Shown in pieces: positions 5,667 to 5,682 of a stretch of 5,682 nt of DNA. Position 1 is the first letter of the stretch. Each line of letters begins with the position of its first letter. Below the pieces are notes generated by a model, which worked only from the letters and a program-made list of their open reading frames with translations, was not told the DNA's origin and made no database searches. This DNA comes from Acidobacteriaceae bacterium. GTDB taxonomy: Bacteria > Acidobacteriota > Terriglobia > Terriglobales > Acidobacteriaceae. A program made the translations under genes and the position numbers. The stretch is taken from assembly GCA_003164255.1 (NCBI GenBank), contig PLST01000512.1, positions 16,874 to 22,555 of the forward strand, read 5' to 3'.

Positions 5667-5682
5667 GACATAGGGCGCAGGC

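Overview
The window reads as chromosomal DNA from a GC-rich, didermic bacterium. An acidobacterial origin (Terriglobia-type) is my inference. It rests on the long multi-POTRA Omp85 protein, the short SurA-like protein beside it, and the style of the ECF sigma/zinc anti-sigma pair. No gene in the window fixes the taxonomy by itself.

Layout: two divergent gene pairs share one control region. On the minus strand lies a large BamA/TamA (Omp85) family outer-membrane assembly protein (849..4082, possibly starting as far out as 4139). It is followed by a SurA-like periplasmic chaperone that runs off the left edge without a stop codon (1..732, or starting at 849). On the plus strand lies an ECF sigma-70 factor (4278..4970). 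Its stop codon overlaps the start of a small soluble zinc-binding anti-sigma protein (4967..5209) in an ATGA arrangement. The roughly 195-bp divergent region (4083..4277) holds a good -10 box for the sigma operon and several small inverted repeats.

The genes make sense together. The SurA-like chaperone would escort unfolded outer-membrane proteins across the periplasm, and the Omp85 protein would insert them into the outer membrane. The ECF sigma/anti-sigma pair is a candidate envelope-responsive regulator sitting back to back with them. That regulatory link is inferred from position only.

The last 470 bases (5210..5682) hold no confident gene. They contain a cluster of competing inverted repeats around 5329..5382, a nested inverted repeat at 5427..5471, and a short low-confidence ORF (5511..5666) with an AT-rich imperfect palindrome inside it. 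I see no tRNA, rRNA, CRISPR array, insertion sequence or recognisable riboswitch. The most interesting points are the apparent seven POTRA domains of the Omp85 protein, the cysteine-bracketed surface loops in its barrel, the missing isomerase domain in the SurA-like protein, and the unexplained structured stretch after the anti-sigma gene.
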